Assembly: GCF_000308755.1 (NCBI RefSeq) | Contig: NZ_BAGF01000151.1 | Coordinates: forward strand, 1 to 64,000 | DNA from: Nocardia pneumoniae NBRC 100136 | GTDB taxonomy: Bacteria; Actinomycetota; Actinomycetes; Mycobacteriales; Mycobacteriaceae | Length of the DNA: 64,000 nt | Direction: 5' to 3' | Part shown: one piece after another, positions 10,301-20,000 of the stretch | Numbering within the stretch: position 1 is the first letter of the stretch | Layout: the number at the start of each line of letters is the position of its first letter | Made by a program: the position numbers and the translations under genes | The notes under the pieces: model-generated | The model's database searches: none | The model's input: the letters and a program-made list of their open reading frames with translations, nothing else | Told to the model about the DNA's origin: nothing

Positions 10301-13300
10301 CCAGGTCGAAGAACGCCGGATCGAACTGCTCGACGTCATCGAGGAACCCACCCCACTTGGAGTAGGTCTTGCCCGGCGTCACCGGTCCCGGCCGGAAGTA
10401 GTCGGCGACCGGCCAGCGCGAAGCCGGCACCTCGGTCACGGAGTCGTGTCCGGCGGCGAGATTGCGCCAGAACTCGGCGAGATCCGCCGCGCCCGGGAAC
10501 TTGCCGGACATGCCGATGATGGCGATGTCCATGGATGCTGACCTTTCGCTCGGCCGCCCCGTCGGCGGGCGCTGGGCGGTCGGCGCGCCGACGCTCCTGG
10601 CGCTGGATGCCGATGGGTGGGATGCCGAAGACATTCGGCTGGGGGCACTGTCGGTCGGTTGAGTCGGCGGTGTGCCGGTCGCTGTCGCGCCGTCTTCGGC
10701 CATACGCCTGCTGAGCAGTCGCACGGACGGATGGTCGAACACCACTGTCGGCCGCAGCGCCAAGCCGTAGCGGGCGTTGACGCGGTCGATGATCTTCACC
10801 GCTAGGATCGAATCGACGCCGTACTCCGACAGCGGCAACTCGGCGCGCACTTCGGAGTGCGCGACGCCGAGTCCGTCGGCGACGAGGCCGATGAGCTCGG
10901 CTTCCAGCGCCGAGGCAGCAGCAGACGATGCGGGTGCGGACGCCGCTCCTGTCCGCGCGGGTTCCGAGTCGAGGCGTCCCACACTTCCCGCCGGATTGTC
11001 GGCGAACTGCGCGGATGCGCCGACCGCGTCGGCCCGCGCCGGTTCCGGGAAGACAGCGGGTTCCGACCGGCTATCGGCGGGCGCGGCGGCGCTGACGGCG
11101 GCCAGCAGCCGGAAGCTCGGTTCCGGGTCCTCGGACAGGCCCGGACCCCACGCCCGGATTCCGGAGAATCCCGCCGCGCTCAAGGCGTCGCGCCACTGTT
11201 GCTCGGAGAGCAACGGCGAGTGCGGGATTCGCGCCGCGGGATCGCGGTAGGCGTGCCAGCCCTCCAGCAGCCCGAAGGTCAGTGCGAGCACCTCCAGATC
11301 GGTGGTCGCCTCGGTGAACGCCAGCACGCCGCCCGGTGCCAGCAGCCGTCGCGCGTTGCGCAGTGTCGAGTCGATCGACCGCGTGGCGTGCAGGACGTTG
11401 GCGCACACCACCAGGTCGGCGTCGCCCGCGGCGAACCCTTGCGCGACCGGATCGGTCTCGATGTCCAGCACGGTGAAACGCAGGTTCGGGTTTGTGCCGA
11501 AGGTGCGCCGTCCGTGCGCGACGAAACTGTGCGAGACGTCGGTGTAGTGGTACTCGTACGCCGTCCCATGTTCGGTGAGTGCTGCGAGCACCGCGTGCGT
11601 GGAACCGCCGGTGCCCGCGCCGATCTCGAGAATCCGCAGGGGGCGCGCGGTGCCGCGCTGCCGCGCGAGAGCCGACACCAATTCGGCGAGCAGGCCGTTG
11701 GTGAAATCGTAGGCGGCGTTGCCGCGATAGATCGCGCCGACCAGCTCGAGGTCGCCGCCGGGGAACAGCACCTCCGTGGCCGACAGCTCCCCGCGCAGCA
11801 CACGAGGGTACGCGGCCAGGCAGGCGTCGAGCAGCGTCACATACGCCTTGGTCTCCGGGAAGCGCGCGAGCAGGTCGGCGCGCATACCGCTGGTGCCGGG
11901 AGGCGGGCCGGGCACGACGATGGTGTCCTGCTGCGAGCAGAGGAGCCCGTGCCGCAGCAGAATGTCCAGACAGCTGGTGCGCAACCGCGCGAATTCCGGC
12001 CGCACGCCCAGCGCCGCGTCCAGCGACTCGACGGTCCACTCCCCTGGCGTGAGACCCATCCCGGCCAGCGTGGCGAACAGGAGCATCGCCGCGTACCGGC
12101 CGAGCTCGGGCTTGCCGGGCTCGACGACGCCCGCGGACCGGGTCGCGGCCTCGAATTGCGCCACCGCGGCGTCGAACGTGGACTGCGGCGGCGTGAGGAT
12201 CCAGTAGTCGGTGCGATCGAAGGGATAGCCGGGCAATGCAACTCGTCGTTCGGGGCCGCCGCGGTCACGCCAATCGATGTCGGCGCCCGCGACCCAATGG
12301 CGGGCCAGGTCCTGATCGCTCGCCGGTGGGCCGAACTGTGGACGGGTCTGCGCGTCCGCTGTGCCGGTCAGCACCGGACCCGGCTGGCCGGTGAGGAACT
12401 GGTCGAGCGCGTCGGCCACCGCGACCGGTGATGACGCGACCACCGCCATCCGGTGTGCGAGCGCGGGCCTGCCCACCTGCAAAGTGCGCACCGAGTCGGT
12501 GAAATGGGCCGGGTTGAGCGTGCGGAAGTGCCGCGCCATGATCTCGGCGTAGCGGCGCAATTGGGCCGCCGTGCGTGCCGAGAGCACGAAGATCTCCGGC
12601 GCAACCGGCATCCGGGAGCGAGTTCGGTCGTCGACGAATTCGGCGAGCACCACGTGGGCGTTGGCTCCGCCCGCACCGAACGCGCTGACACCGGCATACC
12701 GCGGCACCGTGACGCCGTCGACCGTGCGTCGCGGCCATTCCTCCAGCTCGCGCGGCAGATGGAACGGCACCGAGTCGAACGCGATCGCCGGATTGACCTG
12801 TGCCGCGTGCAGCGTCGGCGCGATCCGGCCGTGCCGCATCTGCAAGAGCACGCGGGTCAGCCCCGCGACGCCCGCGGCCGCTTCCAGGTGGCCGATGTTC
12901 GATTTGGTCGACCCGAGCGCGCGGGAGCGGCCGGTTCCGTCGGATCGGCCGAATGCCGCGGCGAGACCGGCGATTTCGATCGGATCGCCGAGCGGCGTTC
13001 CGGTGCCGTGCGCCTCCAGGTAGTCGATCGCCGCCGGGTCGACCCCCGCGGCACGCAGCGCCTCGGTGATCACATCGGCCTGCGCGCCGGGGTGCGGCAC
13101 GCTGTATCCGGAGGTCTGGCCGCCGTGATTGACGGCGCTGCCCAGGATCAGTCCGTGGATGGTGTCGCCGTCGGCGCGGGCGGCGGACAGCGGTTTCAGA
13201 TACAGCGCGCCGACGCCTTCGCCCGGGACGTACCCGTCGGCGCTCGCGGCGAACGGCCGACACCGGCCGCTGCCCGACATCATGCCCAGGCTGCTCAGCA

Positions 13301-16300
13301 GCAGGAACTTGTCCTCGTGCAGCAGCAGATTCACGCCGCCGACGATCGCGGCGTCGCATTCGCCATCCAGCATGGCGCGCCGCGCCAGGTGCAGAGCGGT
13401 CAGCGATGCCGAGCAGGCGGTGTCCACGGTCAGACTCGGTCCGCGCAGGCCGAGGGTGTAGGAGGTGCGGTTGGCGATGGACGACGGAATCGACGCCACG
13501 GCGACCGGATCGCCGTCGCGGCTGGCCTCCACGCCCAGCAGCCGGTAGTCGCTCCAGGTGGCGCCGACGAATACACCGACGCGCCGATCCCGCACACTCG
13601 GGTCGGTGTGGTGGTAGCCCGCGTGTTCCAGTGCGGCATACGCCTGTTGCAGGAACAGCCGCTCCTGCGGATCCAGCAGTGGCGCCTGCACGGGCGGAAT
13701 GCGGAAGAACTGGGGGTCGAAACCGCCTACGTCACGCAGGAAGCCGCCGGTCATCGGCGGTGCGCCGGGGGTGTCTCGGGCGGCGGTGAGCCACCAGCGT
13801 TCCGCGGGGACCGGGCCGACCGCGTCGTGGCCGTCGCGCAGATTGCGCCAGAACTCGTCGAGGTCGTCGGCGTCCGGGTAGCGTCCGCTGACGCCGACGA
13901 TCGCGATCGGCTCCTCGACGCCGACCGGTCTCGCCGGGGCAGGATGCTCGTCGGCGGTCACCGACTCGACGGCCGCACGTGCCTGCGAGGCGGCCGGACG
14001 CAGCCGGGCTCGCACGACTTCGGGGTCGCCCCAGACCGCGGCGAGTTGGGCGCGGTCCAGCGCGGCGCACGACAGCAGCAGGTCGAGTCCGGTCGCGGTG
14101 GGCAGCAGTCCGATCCCGGCGCGCCGCAGCGCGGCGATCTGCTCGGCGGGTGGATGCATGCCGCCCTCGGCCCACAGCGGCCAGTTGACGCTGACCGTCC
14201 TGGTTCCGGCCTGGTCACGCTGTTCGGCGAAGACGTCGAGGTAGCGGTTGGCCGCCGCGTAGTCCGCCTGCCCCGGATTGCCGAGCACCGCGGAGACCGA
14301 GGAGAACAACACCGTCAGCCGGGCTTCCGGCAGCGCGCGGGTCAGGTGCCGCACGCCGTGCACCTTCGGCGCCAGAACCGAAATCGCTTCGTCGCCGCCG
14401 CTGCCGGACACCAGACCGTCGCGCAGCTGTCCCGCGCCGTGGTAGAGCACGTCGACCGGCCCGAATGTGGCGTGGGCGATCGCGGCGACGCGCTCGGCGT
14501 CGGCGGCGACCGACACGTCGGCGCGCACATGCACCGCTTCCGCGCCGAGGTCGTTGAGTTCGGCCAGCAGGCCAGCGCCCGCCGCGTCGAGCGGGCGACG
14601 CGAGACGAGCACCAGACGCGCGCTGTAGTCGGTCGCGAGTCGGCGCGCCAGATGCCGGGCGATGCCGCCGAACCCGCCGGTCACCACGACCACCGATCCC
14701 CTCCGCAGAACCGGGTCCCCGGTGGCGCCCGCGGAATCCGTATCTAGGCGCGGCGACCTGATCTCGCGTCGGCCACCGCGATAGCGGATCTCGGTGGCCG
14801 GGTGACGTTCCTCCACGCCCAGTTCGGCGGCCACGATGTCATCGATCGCCGCACCCGGATCGCACTGCACGGCGCGCAGGATCGGCTGCGGCTGCTCCAG
14901 CCGCAGCGTTCGCGCGAACCCACCCAGAAGAGCGCAACTCAGCTCACCCGCGGGTGTGGCGCGTGTGACAGCGAGCAGCAGCCGCACCGGCGATTCGGAT
15001 AGCCCGGCTGTCGCACGCACGAGATCACGCAGCGGCAAGTACACCCGCTCGATCAAGTCCCGCGAGTCATCGTCGCCGATCGATTCGGGCCACAGATACA
15101 ACACGGCATCGAAGCGCAGCCCGCGAGCCGTCAGCTGCTCGACCAGCAGACCCATATGCCGCGGATCTGTCGGGTTGACAGCGAAATCCACTGCGCCCGA
15201 CACAAACTCATCACCAGGCCGCACCCTGACCACGGCGGCCGCCCCTGCGTGACGGTAGGGGTGGTCGGCCGTGTCGAAGACGAGCAGACCGATCGCTTCC
15301 CGGCGAGGATGTGCGGTGGCGTCGGTTTCCCAGTCGAAACCGAAGGTGACCAGCTCGTCCCTGGCCGCTGACGCGGGGGCGACAGTTGTCGACGATGCGA
15401 AGGGCGGATCCGCAATCGGCGCGTCCGATTGCGCCGAACGGAATTCGGTCGAGCCTGCTTTCGGGGCGGCTGCTTGCGGTACCGAACCAGTCGATGGTGT
15501 CGTGGGGACTGCCGCTTGCGGCGCGGGGGCGGGGTCGGTCGATCCGGTCGTCAGGGTAACCGCCTGCGGCGCCGGACCCTGTCCGGTTGATCCTGTCGTC
15601 GGTGTAGCCGCATACGGAGCAGGACCAAGGTCGGTCGATCCGCTCGCCGGGGTAACCGCCTGCGGAGTCGATCCCAGTGCGTTTGATCCCGGCGGTGTGG
15701 CTGCGTGTGGCGCGGGACCGGGGTCGGTTGATCCGCTCGGTGGGGCTGCCACCTGCGGTGCCCGACTGAGTCCCGTTGACTGGGTGGCGAATTCAGCCGG
15801 TGTCGTACCTGCGCCGGGTTGGTGCGCGGTCGTGGCGGCGTCGGGCCGATAGTTCGCGCCGACTGTCTCGGCGAGGTGACCGGCCAGCGCGTCGATGGTC
15901 TGGTACTCGAACAGCAGTGTCGGATACAGCGGCTCGCCGACCCGTCCTTCCAGTTCGGCGGTCAGCCGCAGCAGTCGGCCGGAATCCAAGCCGAGTTCAT
16001 AGAACCCCACGTCGGTGGCGATACCGGCAGCATCGGCACCCAATTCGGCCGCGACCAGAGCAGCCAGGTCGGCGGTGATCAGTGCGCGTGGGTCCTTCGT
16101 CGACGGGCCCTGCGCCGGGCTGGCGGCCGGCGGACCATACTGCGCGGCGGATACCGGTCCGGTAGCCGCCGGATCGTATTGCATGACCGTTGAGCTGGCA
16201 GGTACGGGCTGTTGCGGCGCGGGCGCCTCCGTCGGCGTCAGCAACCGGTGGATGTCCGCGCTGCCGCGCACACGCTTGGAGGTCAGCCGATAGCGCACCA

Positions 16301-17078
16301 CCGGCGATCCGTCCGGGGCGTAGAGGGCCACGTCGGCTTCGAGCAGGTCGCCGCCGTGCCCGCCGCCGCGTACCGACGCCCTGACGAAGACCTGTTCGGG
16401 CGTTGCCTGCCAGGCGTGCACGTCACCGAAGTAGATCGGGATGAACGCGCTGTCGTCGTCGGCACCCAACCGTTGTGGATCGACGAACGGGACGATCGTC
16501 GAGGCGTCCAGGAACGTGGGATGCAGCAGAAACCCGGGCAGGTGCGCGGCTGCCTCGGGGCCGAGCCCCATCGTCGCGGTGACGATGTCGCCGCTGCGCG
16601 CGAAATGACCGGTGGCGCGCATGAAATCGCGATGCTCGATGCCACGGCTACCACTCTGCGCGTACATCTCTGCCATGCCGCGCGCCTGCGCCGAACCGAC
16701 CGCGGTATCCGATGCCGGTGGCTCGGTCGGCGAACTCGACCGCACCACAACACATTCCGCCACGGAATCGACCGGCCCGTACGGCGCGCCCGCGTGGTCG
16801 AGTCGCTGCACGTCGATGGCGATCCGCCCGGTGGGACGATCCACCCGGAACGCGATGCGCACGGCGCCGTCGTCGGCGAGGGCGACCGGACGCTGGAACA
16901 GCGCCTCCCGGATGGTCAGGTCGCCGGGCTGATAACCGGCCGCCATCGCCGCGCGCAGAATCATGTCGAGATACACCACGCCGGGCAGGATCCGCACGCC
17001 GTGCACGCGGTGGTCGCGCACCACCGGGTCGTCGGCGTGCAGGGTGGTGGCGAAGCTGTCCAGGTCGATTCCCCTCAT
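4305..17078 (-). CDS. PKS2: trans-AT type polyketide synthase, DH-ACP-KR / KS-cMT-ACP / KS-ACP / KS-ACP-TR
   Basis: This 4257-residue protein has no AT domain. Domains (approximate residues): DH 1-270 (HRVHGVRILPG, His near 23); ACP5 with LGLDSGRLL near 364; a repeat linker 416-556; KR 560-1020 (TGGFGGIA near 803, DYAAANRYLD); KS6 1055-1480 (DTACSAS near 1220); C-methyltransferase 1600-1980 (ILEIGAGTGGS near 1820); ACP6 (YGVDSILA, 2088); KS7 2190-2610 (DTACSSA, 2352); ACP7 (YGIDSVLI, 2874); KS8 3040-3480 (DTACSAS, 3212); ACP8 (FGFDSVAT, 3789); thioester reductase 3870-4240 (ITGVTGVLGGKLL, YQQTKYESEK). Modules 6-8 have no reductive domains. The N-terminal DH completes the module whose KS ends PKS1. 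The start overlaps the PKS1 stop (ATGA), so the 17078 ATG is preferred to the longer open frame. The reductase implies an aldehyde or alcohol product. Confidence 0.95.
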   Translation of the reverse strand: MRGIDLDSFATTLHADDPVVRDHRVHGVRILPGVVYLDMILRAAMAAGYQPGDLTIREALFQRPVALADDGAVRIAFRVDRPTGRIAIDVQRLDHAGAPYGPVDSVAECVVVRSSSPTEPPASDTAVGSAQARGMAEMYAQSGSRGIEHRDFMRATGHFARSGDIVTATMGLGPEAAAHLPGFLLHPTFLDASTIVPFVDPQRLGADDDSAFIPIYFGDVHAWQATPEQVFVRASVRGGGHGGDLLEADVALYAPDGSPVVRYRLTSKRVRGSADIHRLLTPTEAPAPQQPVPASSTVMQYDPAATGPVSAAQYGPPAASPAQGPSTKDPRALITADLAALVAAELGADAAGIATDVGFYELGLDSGRLLRLTAELEGRVGEPLYPTLLFEYQTIDALAGHLAETVGANYRPDAATTAHQPGAGTTPAEFATQSTGLSRAPQVAAPPSGSTDPGPAPHAATPPGSNALGSTPQAVTPASGSTDLGPAPYAATPTTGSTGQGPAPQAVTLTTGSTDPAPAPQAAVPTTPSTGSVPQAAAPKAGSTEFRSAQSDAPIADPPFASSTTVAPASAARDELVTFGFDWETDATAHPRREAIGLLVFDTADHPYRHAGAAAVVRVRPGDEFVSGAVDFAVNPTDPRHMGLLVEQLTARGLRFDAVLYLWPESIGDDDSRDLIERVYLPLRDLVRATAGLSESPVRLLLAVTRATPAGELSCALLGGFARTLRLEQPQPILRAVQCDPGAAIDDIVAAELGVEERHPATEIRYRGGRREIRSPRLDTDSAGATGDPVLRRGSVVVVTGGFGGIARHLARRLATDYSARLVLVSRRPLDAAGAGLLAELNDLGAEAVHVRADVSVAADAERVAAIAHATFGPVDVLYHGAGQLRDGLVSGSGGDEAISVLAPKVHGVRHLTRALPEARLTVLFSSVSAVLGNPGQADYAAANRYLDVFAEQRDQAGTRTVSVNWPLWAEGGMHPPAEQIAALRRAGIGLLPTATGLDLLLSCAALDRAQLAAVWGDPEVVRARLRPAASQARAAVESVTADEHPAPARPVGVEEPIAIVGVSGRYPDADDLDEFWRNLRDGHDAVGPVPAERWWLTAARDTPGAPPMTGGFLRDVGGFDPQFFRIPPVQAPLLDPQERLFLQQAYAALEHAGYHHTDPSVRDRRVGVFVGATWSDYRLLGVEASRDGDPVAVASIPSSIANRTSYTLGLRGPSLTVDTACSASLTALHLARRAMLDGECDAAIVGGVNLLLHEDKFLLLSSLGMMSGSGRCRPFAASADGYVPGEGVGALYLKPLSAARADGDTIHGLILGSAVNHGGQTSGYSVPHPGAQADVITEALRAAGVDPAAIDYLEAHGTGTPLGDPIEIAGLAAAFGRSDGTGRSRALGSTKSNIGHLEAAAGVAGLTRVLLQMRHGRIAPTLHAAQVNPAIAFDSVPFHLPRELEEWPRRTVDGVTVPRYAGVSAFGAGGANAHVVLAEFVDDRTRSRMPVAPEIFVLSARTAAQLRRYAEIMARHFRTLNPAHFTDSVRTLQVGRPALAHRMAVVASSPVAVADALDQFLTGQPGPVLTGTADAQTRPQFGPPASDQDLARHWVAGADIDWRDRGGPERRVALPGYPFDRTDYWILTPPQSTFDAAVAQFEAATRSAGVVEPGKPELGRYAAMLLFATLAGMGLTPGEWTVESLDAALGVRPEFARLRTSCLDILLRHGLLCSQQDTIVVPGPPPGTSGMRADLLARFPETKAYVTLLDACLAAYPRVLRGELSATEVLFPGGDLELVGAIYRGNAAYDFTNGLLAELVSALARQRGTARPLRILEIGAGTGGSTHAVLAALTEHGTAYEYHYTDVSHSFVAHGRRTFGTNPNLRFTVLDIETDPVAQGFAAGDADLVVCANVLHATRSIDSTLRNARRLLAPGGVLAFTEATTDLEVLALTFGLLEGWHAYRDPAARIPHSPLLSEQQWRDALSAAGFSGIRAWGPGLSEDPEPSFRLLAAVSAAAPADSRSEPAVFPEPARADAVGASAQFADNPAGSVGRLDSEPARTGAASAPASSAAASALEAELIGLVADGLGVAHSEVRAELPLSEYGVDSILAVKIIDRVNARYGLALRPTVVFDHPSVRLLSRRMAEDGATATGTPPTQPTDSAPSRMSSASHPSASSARSVGAPTAQRPPTGRPSERSASMDIAIIGMSGKFPGAADLAEFWRNLAAGHDSVTEVPASRWPVADYFRPGPVTPGKTYSKWGGFLDDVEQFDPAFFDLVPAEADYMDPQQRLFLEHSWLALEDAAIDPKSLRRKRCGVFAGSPGSDYATLLRNRGTVGSHHMFTGNSPAILPARVAYQLDLTGPCLGLDTACSSALVALHQACRSLASGESELALAGGVAVFVTPEYHLLASSMGMLSPQGRCASFDAEADGFVIAEGVGVVVLKPLAAAERDGDPIHGVIRGIGVNHDGRTNGITAPSVRSQTELELAVYREGGIDPSTIGYVETHGTGTRLGDPIEIEALAAAFRHYTDAVAAIPVGSVKSNIGHASHAAGMASLFKVLLAMRAGQLPPSLHVASVNPLLGLDESPFFVNTALREWSGPRRAAISSFGFSGTNAHVVVDAAPSADAARPRVPGGPQLIVLSARSATSLTRMARTLRRHLAANPDLVPADIARTLAQGRSGFEHRLAIVADSVDGIAARLAAFAEGDRPAGVFTGVTDSVTDSSGSTVLDDPVAAARRWVEGAHVEYAGWSDPAARRIHLPGYEFDRERCWVPEESGVPSFTQATDLPPGSSTPQRVVAASPMPSQVAGVAESVSNPATLADRVVTTSDGGATPPDAESGRPMPAAPHTEAASTAPLWRSAETYLKGLLAEYCRLAPERIRTRIPLQDYGIDSVLISKMNDRLETDFGPLPSTLFFEYQTVRDLAGYLADEHAPRLAALTSAPTPAAAFNSAPAPTHAMADSAHVDVAHGASNPARTVTADPATAASHSAPVSAHMMAAEPASGAASHNAPHLTRAVVSRPADTDVSHGEPDSARAVTADRVGLDSTPAAASASVQRPTADDSDDIAVIGMAGRFPMAGDIEEFWANLVAGRDCIVEVPPQRWDHREYLSDDPDEPGTTYARWGGFIDDVDKFDARFFGITPKDAEEMDPQQRLFLETSWAALEDAGYTPDRVRASAASRGLLDAGVFAGVGYAEYQAFVGVPISGYFAVANRVSYHFGFSGPSLAVDTACSASLTALHLACESLRRGESAYALAGGVNVSIHPGKYLLLGYGRWASTDGRCRSFGAGGDGYVPGEGVVTLVLKPLRHARADGDRVYGVIRGSAINHGGRTNGFTVPNPAAQADLIGRALTAAHVDAGDIGYVEAHGTGTALGDPIEIAALTKAYRRSTTERGYCGIGSAKSSVGHLEAAAGAAGVVKALLQLRHDTIAPNLHSDPPNPGIDFAATPFRIIDQPTAWPRPDDGRPRITAVSSFGAGGSNAHVILADAEPIASTPEDGQPRIVVLSARDADRLTELATRVARRLREHPVPLPDVAWTLAVGRTAFQHRLAVVAASTAELVELLYSAAASGTPAPAEGMLIFRGVARTHREVDELPGESDADRAEIRALLRSGNLPRVAELWAGGWTVDWAQSYERPFGRIVSLPGYPFARRRYWIVPEDYRRRSQPVAPQLVAKTVVAHETDAHETGRRNGHSTNGNAAQEVLRSDPAAPELVESDTATTPSAITEPAAGITEPGITEAATGVTEPAGATEPAGITAPRPVAAEPVGDGFDTALRDQLSAQIRDIFADLTKTDPAELDLDAEFADFGFDSVATVRMLNRLMKHYDVKIPAESTELYPTIASLSEYLVTEGIITGEAQAEAPRATETAAAETQQHIPPVTMDAPIPVRSVFITGVTGVLGGKLLHDLLADSDVRVTCLVRGKTVDAAERRIKHFLATYDPDGTLDQAFADRVTTVLGDVSSERLGLDEATWHRLADEVDLTIHAAGRTTLVTFYDALAPINVEGTRRAVEFALRSRGKYLVYVSSFSALGDRLNFNNPPFTERDLELGQGYDHLPYQQTKYESEKLIRAASERGLLWDIVRPGNIMGDSRTGRYPFSEVSVKGAYYDILKTMIETGETMLTPVHWDITPVDYVSAAIVHIALHRPTYRETYHLTNPDIRRYYDVVRYVQRAGYEVSLVPLEEFHRRATDRQIYRLGTDEVYDSQTLEMFKYGIELFGTIHYEESSYADCAYTRRVLGAAGIDCPPTEDLVRVYLAHCAEVGYLPAPRAAESTAEVLR
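5855..5985 (-). repeat. GITEP-type repeat linker between KS8 and ACP8
   Basis: The coding strand repeats short units of the type GITEPA, encoding a Pro/Thr/Glu/Ala-rich flexible linker just before ACP8 of PKS2. The array is degenerate at the DNA level. Confidence 0.6.
7990..8290 (-). repeat. Ser/His/Ala/Pro repeat linker between ACP7 and KS8
   Basis: The coding strand carries imperfect repeats resembling SHSAPVSAH and ASHNAPHLTRAVV, giving a low-complexity inter-module linker in PKS2. Repeat boundaries are approximate. Confidence 0.5.
15455..15765 (-). repeat. Tandem 51-bp repeat coding the ACP5-KR5 linker
   Basis: About six imperfect 51-bp units each encode roughly 17 residues of the type TTGSTDPGPAPQAVTP. 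They separate ACP5 from the ketoreductase in PKS2. The unit length is a multiple of three, so copy-number change would keep the frame. Confidence 0.7.
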
Positions 17079-20000
17079 CGCAGCGGCTCCACCCGCAGGA
17101 ACGACGGCGCCGGGGCGCTCGGCGTCATCGGGACCACGAACCGTGGCGCGGGCTCCGTGGGTGTGCTCGGAACCGTTTTCGGCAGCATGAAGCTCCTCTT
17201 GCGGAAGACAGGTGGATCCAGGGGACGACGTGTCGGCCGGTGCCCATCGGGCGCCTGCTCGACGACGAGGTGAGCGTTGGTGCCGCCGAACCCGAACGAG
17301 CTGACGCCCGCGGCGCGGGGCCTGCCGTCGGCGGGCCGCCACGGGCGCAGCTCCCGGTTGACCTGCAGCGGCGAACCGGCGAACTGGAAGCGCGGATTGA
17401 GGTTGTCGCAATGCAGCGACGGCGGCAGCGCCGCATGGTGCACGGCCAGGATCGTCTTGACGGCCCCGGCGATGCCCGCGGCGGAAAGCAGGTGGCCGAT
17501 GTTGGTTTTCACGCTGCCGACCGCGCACGGCTCGAGGCGGCCCGACCGGTCGCCCAGCACGGTGGCCAGCCCCTTCAATTCGATGGGGTCGCCGATCATG
17601 GTGCCGGTGCCGTGCGCCTCCAGGTAGGACAGCGCGTCCGGCGACATCCCCGCCACCTCGAGCGCCGCGGTGACCACCTCGATCTGCGCCCGCATGTTGG
17701 GTGTCGTGATGCCCATCGTGTGCCCGTCGTTGCCGATGGCCGAGCCGCGCAGCACCGCGTAGATCCGATCACCGTCGGCGAGCGCGTCATCGAGCCGCTT
17801 GAGCAGCAGCAGCGCAGCACCCTCGCCCGGCACGAAACCGTCGGCGTCCTCGGAAAACGTCGCGCACCTGCCGTTCGGCGAGAGCACTCCGGCCGCCGAG
17901 AGCGTCACGAACGGCATCTCGTCGAGCAGCACCTCCACGCCACCCGCCAGCGCGGCGTCCACCTCCCCTGCGCGCAGCGCCTGGCAGGCCAGATGCACCG
18001 ACAGCAGCGACGACGAGCACGCGCTGTCGAGCACGACATTGCCCGCGTGCCAGTCGAAGTAGTCGGAGATCCTGGCGGCGATGAAGTTCTGGCCTATGCC
18101 GATGATGGTGTGCCGGTCGGCGACCGGAATCCGGTTGAAGTAGTTGGCCGCGCGGCTGCCCGCGTAGACCCCGACCCGCTTGCCCGCCAGCTCCTCGCGG
18201 CGGTATCGCGCGTCAGCGGTGGCCAGCACCGACGTCTCGAGCAGCAGCCGCTGCAACGGATCCATCTGCCACGCTTGTTCGTCGCTGACACCGAAGTACT
18301 CCGGGTCGAACAGATCCACGCCGTCGACGAATCCGCCCCACTTGCTGTTGGTGAACCCGGGCCCACCGGTCGGGCGATAGAACCGCGCGGGATCCCAGCG
18401 CGCCGGATCCACCTGGCGGATACCGGATCGGCCTTCGGCGAGCATGCGCCAGAAGGAGTCCGGATCATCGCCGCCCGGCAGGCGGCAGCCGATGCCGACC
18501 ACGGCGATGGGTTCGGCCGCCCTTCCTCGCCGGGCGTCGGCGGACCAGGTGGCCGTCGCGCGGCGCGGCGCAACCGGATCGTCTCCTTGCGACGTTGCGG
18601 CGCTCGTCGGCTGCGGGGCATCCGGTTGCGGCGCAGCGGCGAAGCGTTCGGGGAACTGCTCGGTCAGCAGGCCCGCCAGCGCGTCCAAGGTCGGGAATTC
18701 CAGCACCAGCGCCGGGTCGAACGGCTGACCCACGACCTGTTCGATCCGGCGCACCGCCGAGGCGATGAGCACCGAATCCGCGCCGTACTCCTCGAACCGC
18801 TTGTCGCCCTCGAACCGCTCCGGTGCGAGCTTCAACTCGTCGGAGAAGATCCGCAGCAGTTCCTGATACGCCTGCCCGGAGCCGTTCGGGGCGGGTTGGG
18901 CAGCTGGTGTCGCCGCCACGGGCTGGACCTCCACGGCCGACCGGCTCGCCCTCGTCGAAAGACGCAGCGGCGCACCGTGATACGGCAGTACCACCGGTAT
19001 TCCCGGCAGGCCGAGCGCGGCGTCGAGCAGGTCGAATCCTTCCGCGGCGGTCAGAGCGGGAAAGCCGGTGGCCCGGTAAGCCGCGCTGGTCACCTCACCG
19101 AATCCGGTGTCGCGGAACGACGGCCAATTGATCGACCGGAACCACGTCCGTCCCGCGGCGTGCTGGGCCTCGGCGAACCGGTCCAGGTGCGCGTTCGCCA
19201 TCGCATAGTCCGACAGGCCCACCGCGAGACCGGGCAGCACCGCCGACACCGACGAGAACAACACGAAGAAATCCGGACGATCGGCGGCGAGCACGTCCGC
19301 GAGGACCGCCGTACCCGCCAGCTTGGGCGCGAGCACCGTCGCGACGGCGGGACCGGTTTTCCGGACGAACGCCGGACTCTCGGTCGAGACGCTTCCCGCG
19401 CAGTGCAGCACGCCGCCGATCGGCCCCAGCTCGCGCCGCACCCGTCCGAAGAACCCGGTCAGCGCCGCCTCGTCGGAGAGACTGCCGAAGTAGGTCCGCA
19501 CCGCGACGCCGCGATCACGCAACGCGACCAGTCGCCGCACCTTGTCCGCTTCCGGGCCGGACCCACCGGCCACCCGGTCCCATTCCGTCTCGGGCGGAAG
19601 CGGTTCCCGTCCGAGGATGGCCAGGCGGCGCGCGCCGCGCTCGACCAGCGCCGCCGCGAACTCCGCACCCAAACCGCGCGTACCGCCGGTCACCACATAG
19701 GTGCGCGCGGGATCGACGACGAGACCGTCGCGCGGGGTCGCGTCCGCGAATTCGACCGACTCGCGCACTCCGCCGCGATACCGCACCCGCGGTGCGCCGT
19801 CATCGGCCGCGCATTCCGCGCCGAGGACTTCCAGCAATCGAGCCGGGTCCGCGCACACCGCGGCGCGCTCGGCGACCAGATGGACGCTGCGTGTCCGCAC
19901 GCCGCGGATCTCCTCGGCGAGCGCGGCGGCCAGGCCACCCAGCGGCGCGAATTCCGGGCCGTCGACGCCTGGATGCCCCGCGGTGAGGTGGATGAGCGTG

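Noticed and set aside
15455..15765. Direct repeats that could suggest a CRISPR-like array
   Set aside because: Units are contiguous, degenerate and in frame within PKS2, with no spacers and no cas genes.
17079..17528. N-terminal extension of PKS2 to 17528
   Set aside because: It would overlap the end of KS5 in PKS1 by 450 bp in another frame; the ATGA overlap at 17075-17078 gives a normal coupled start.
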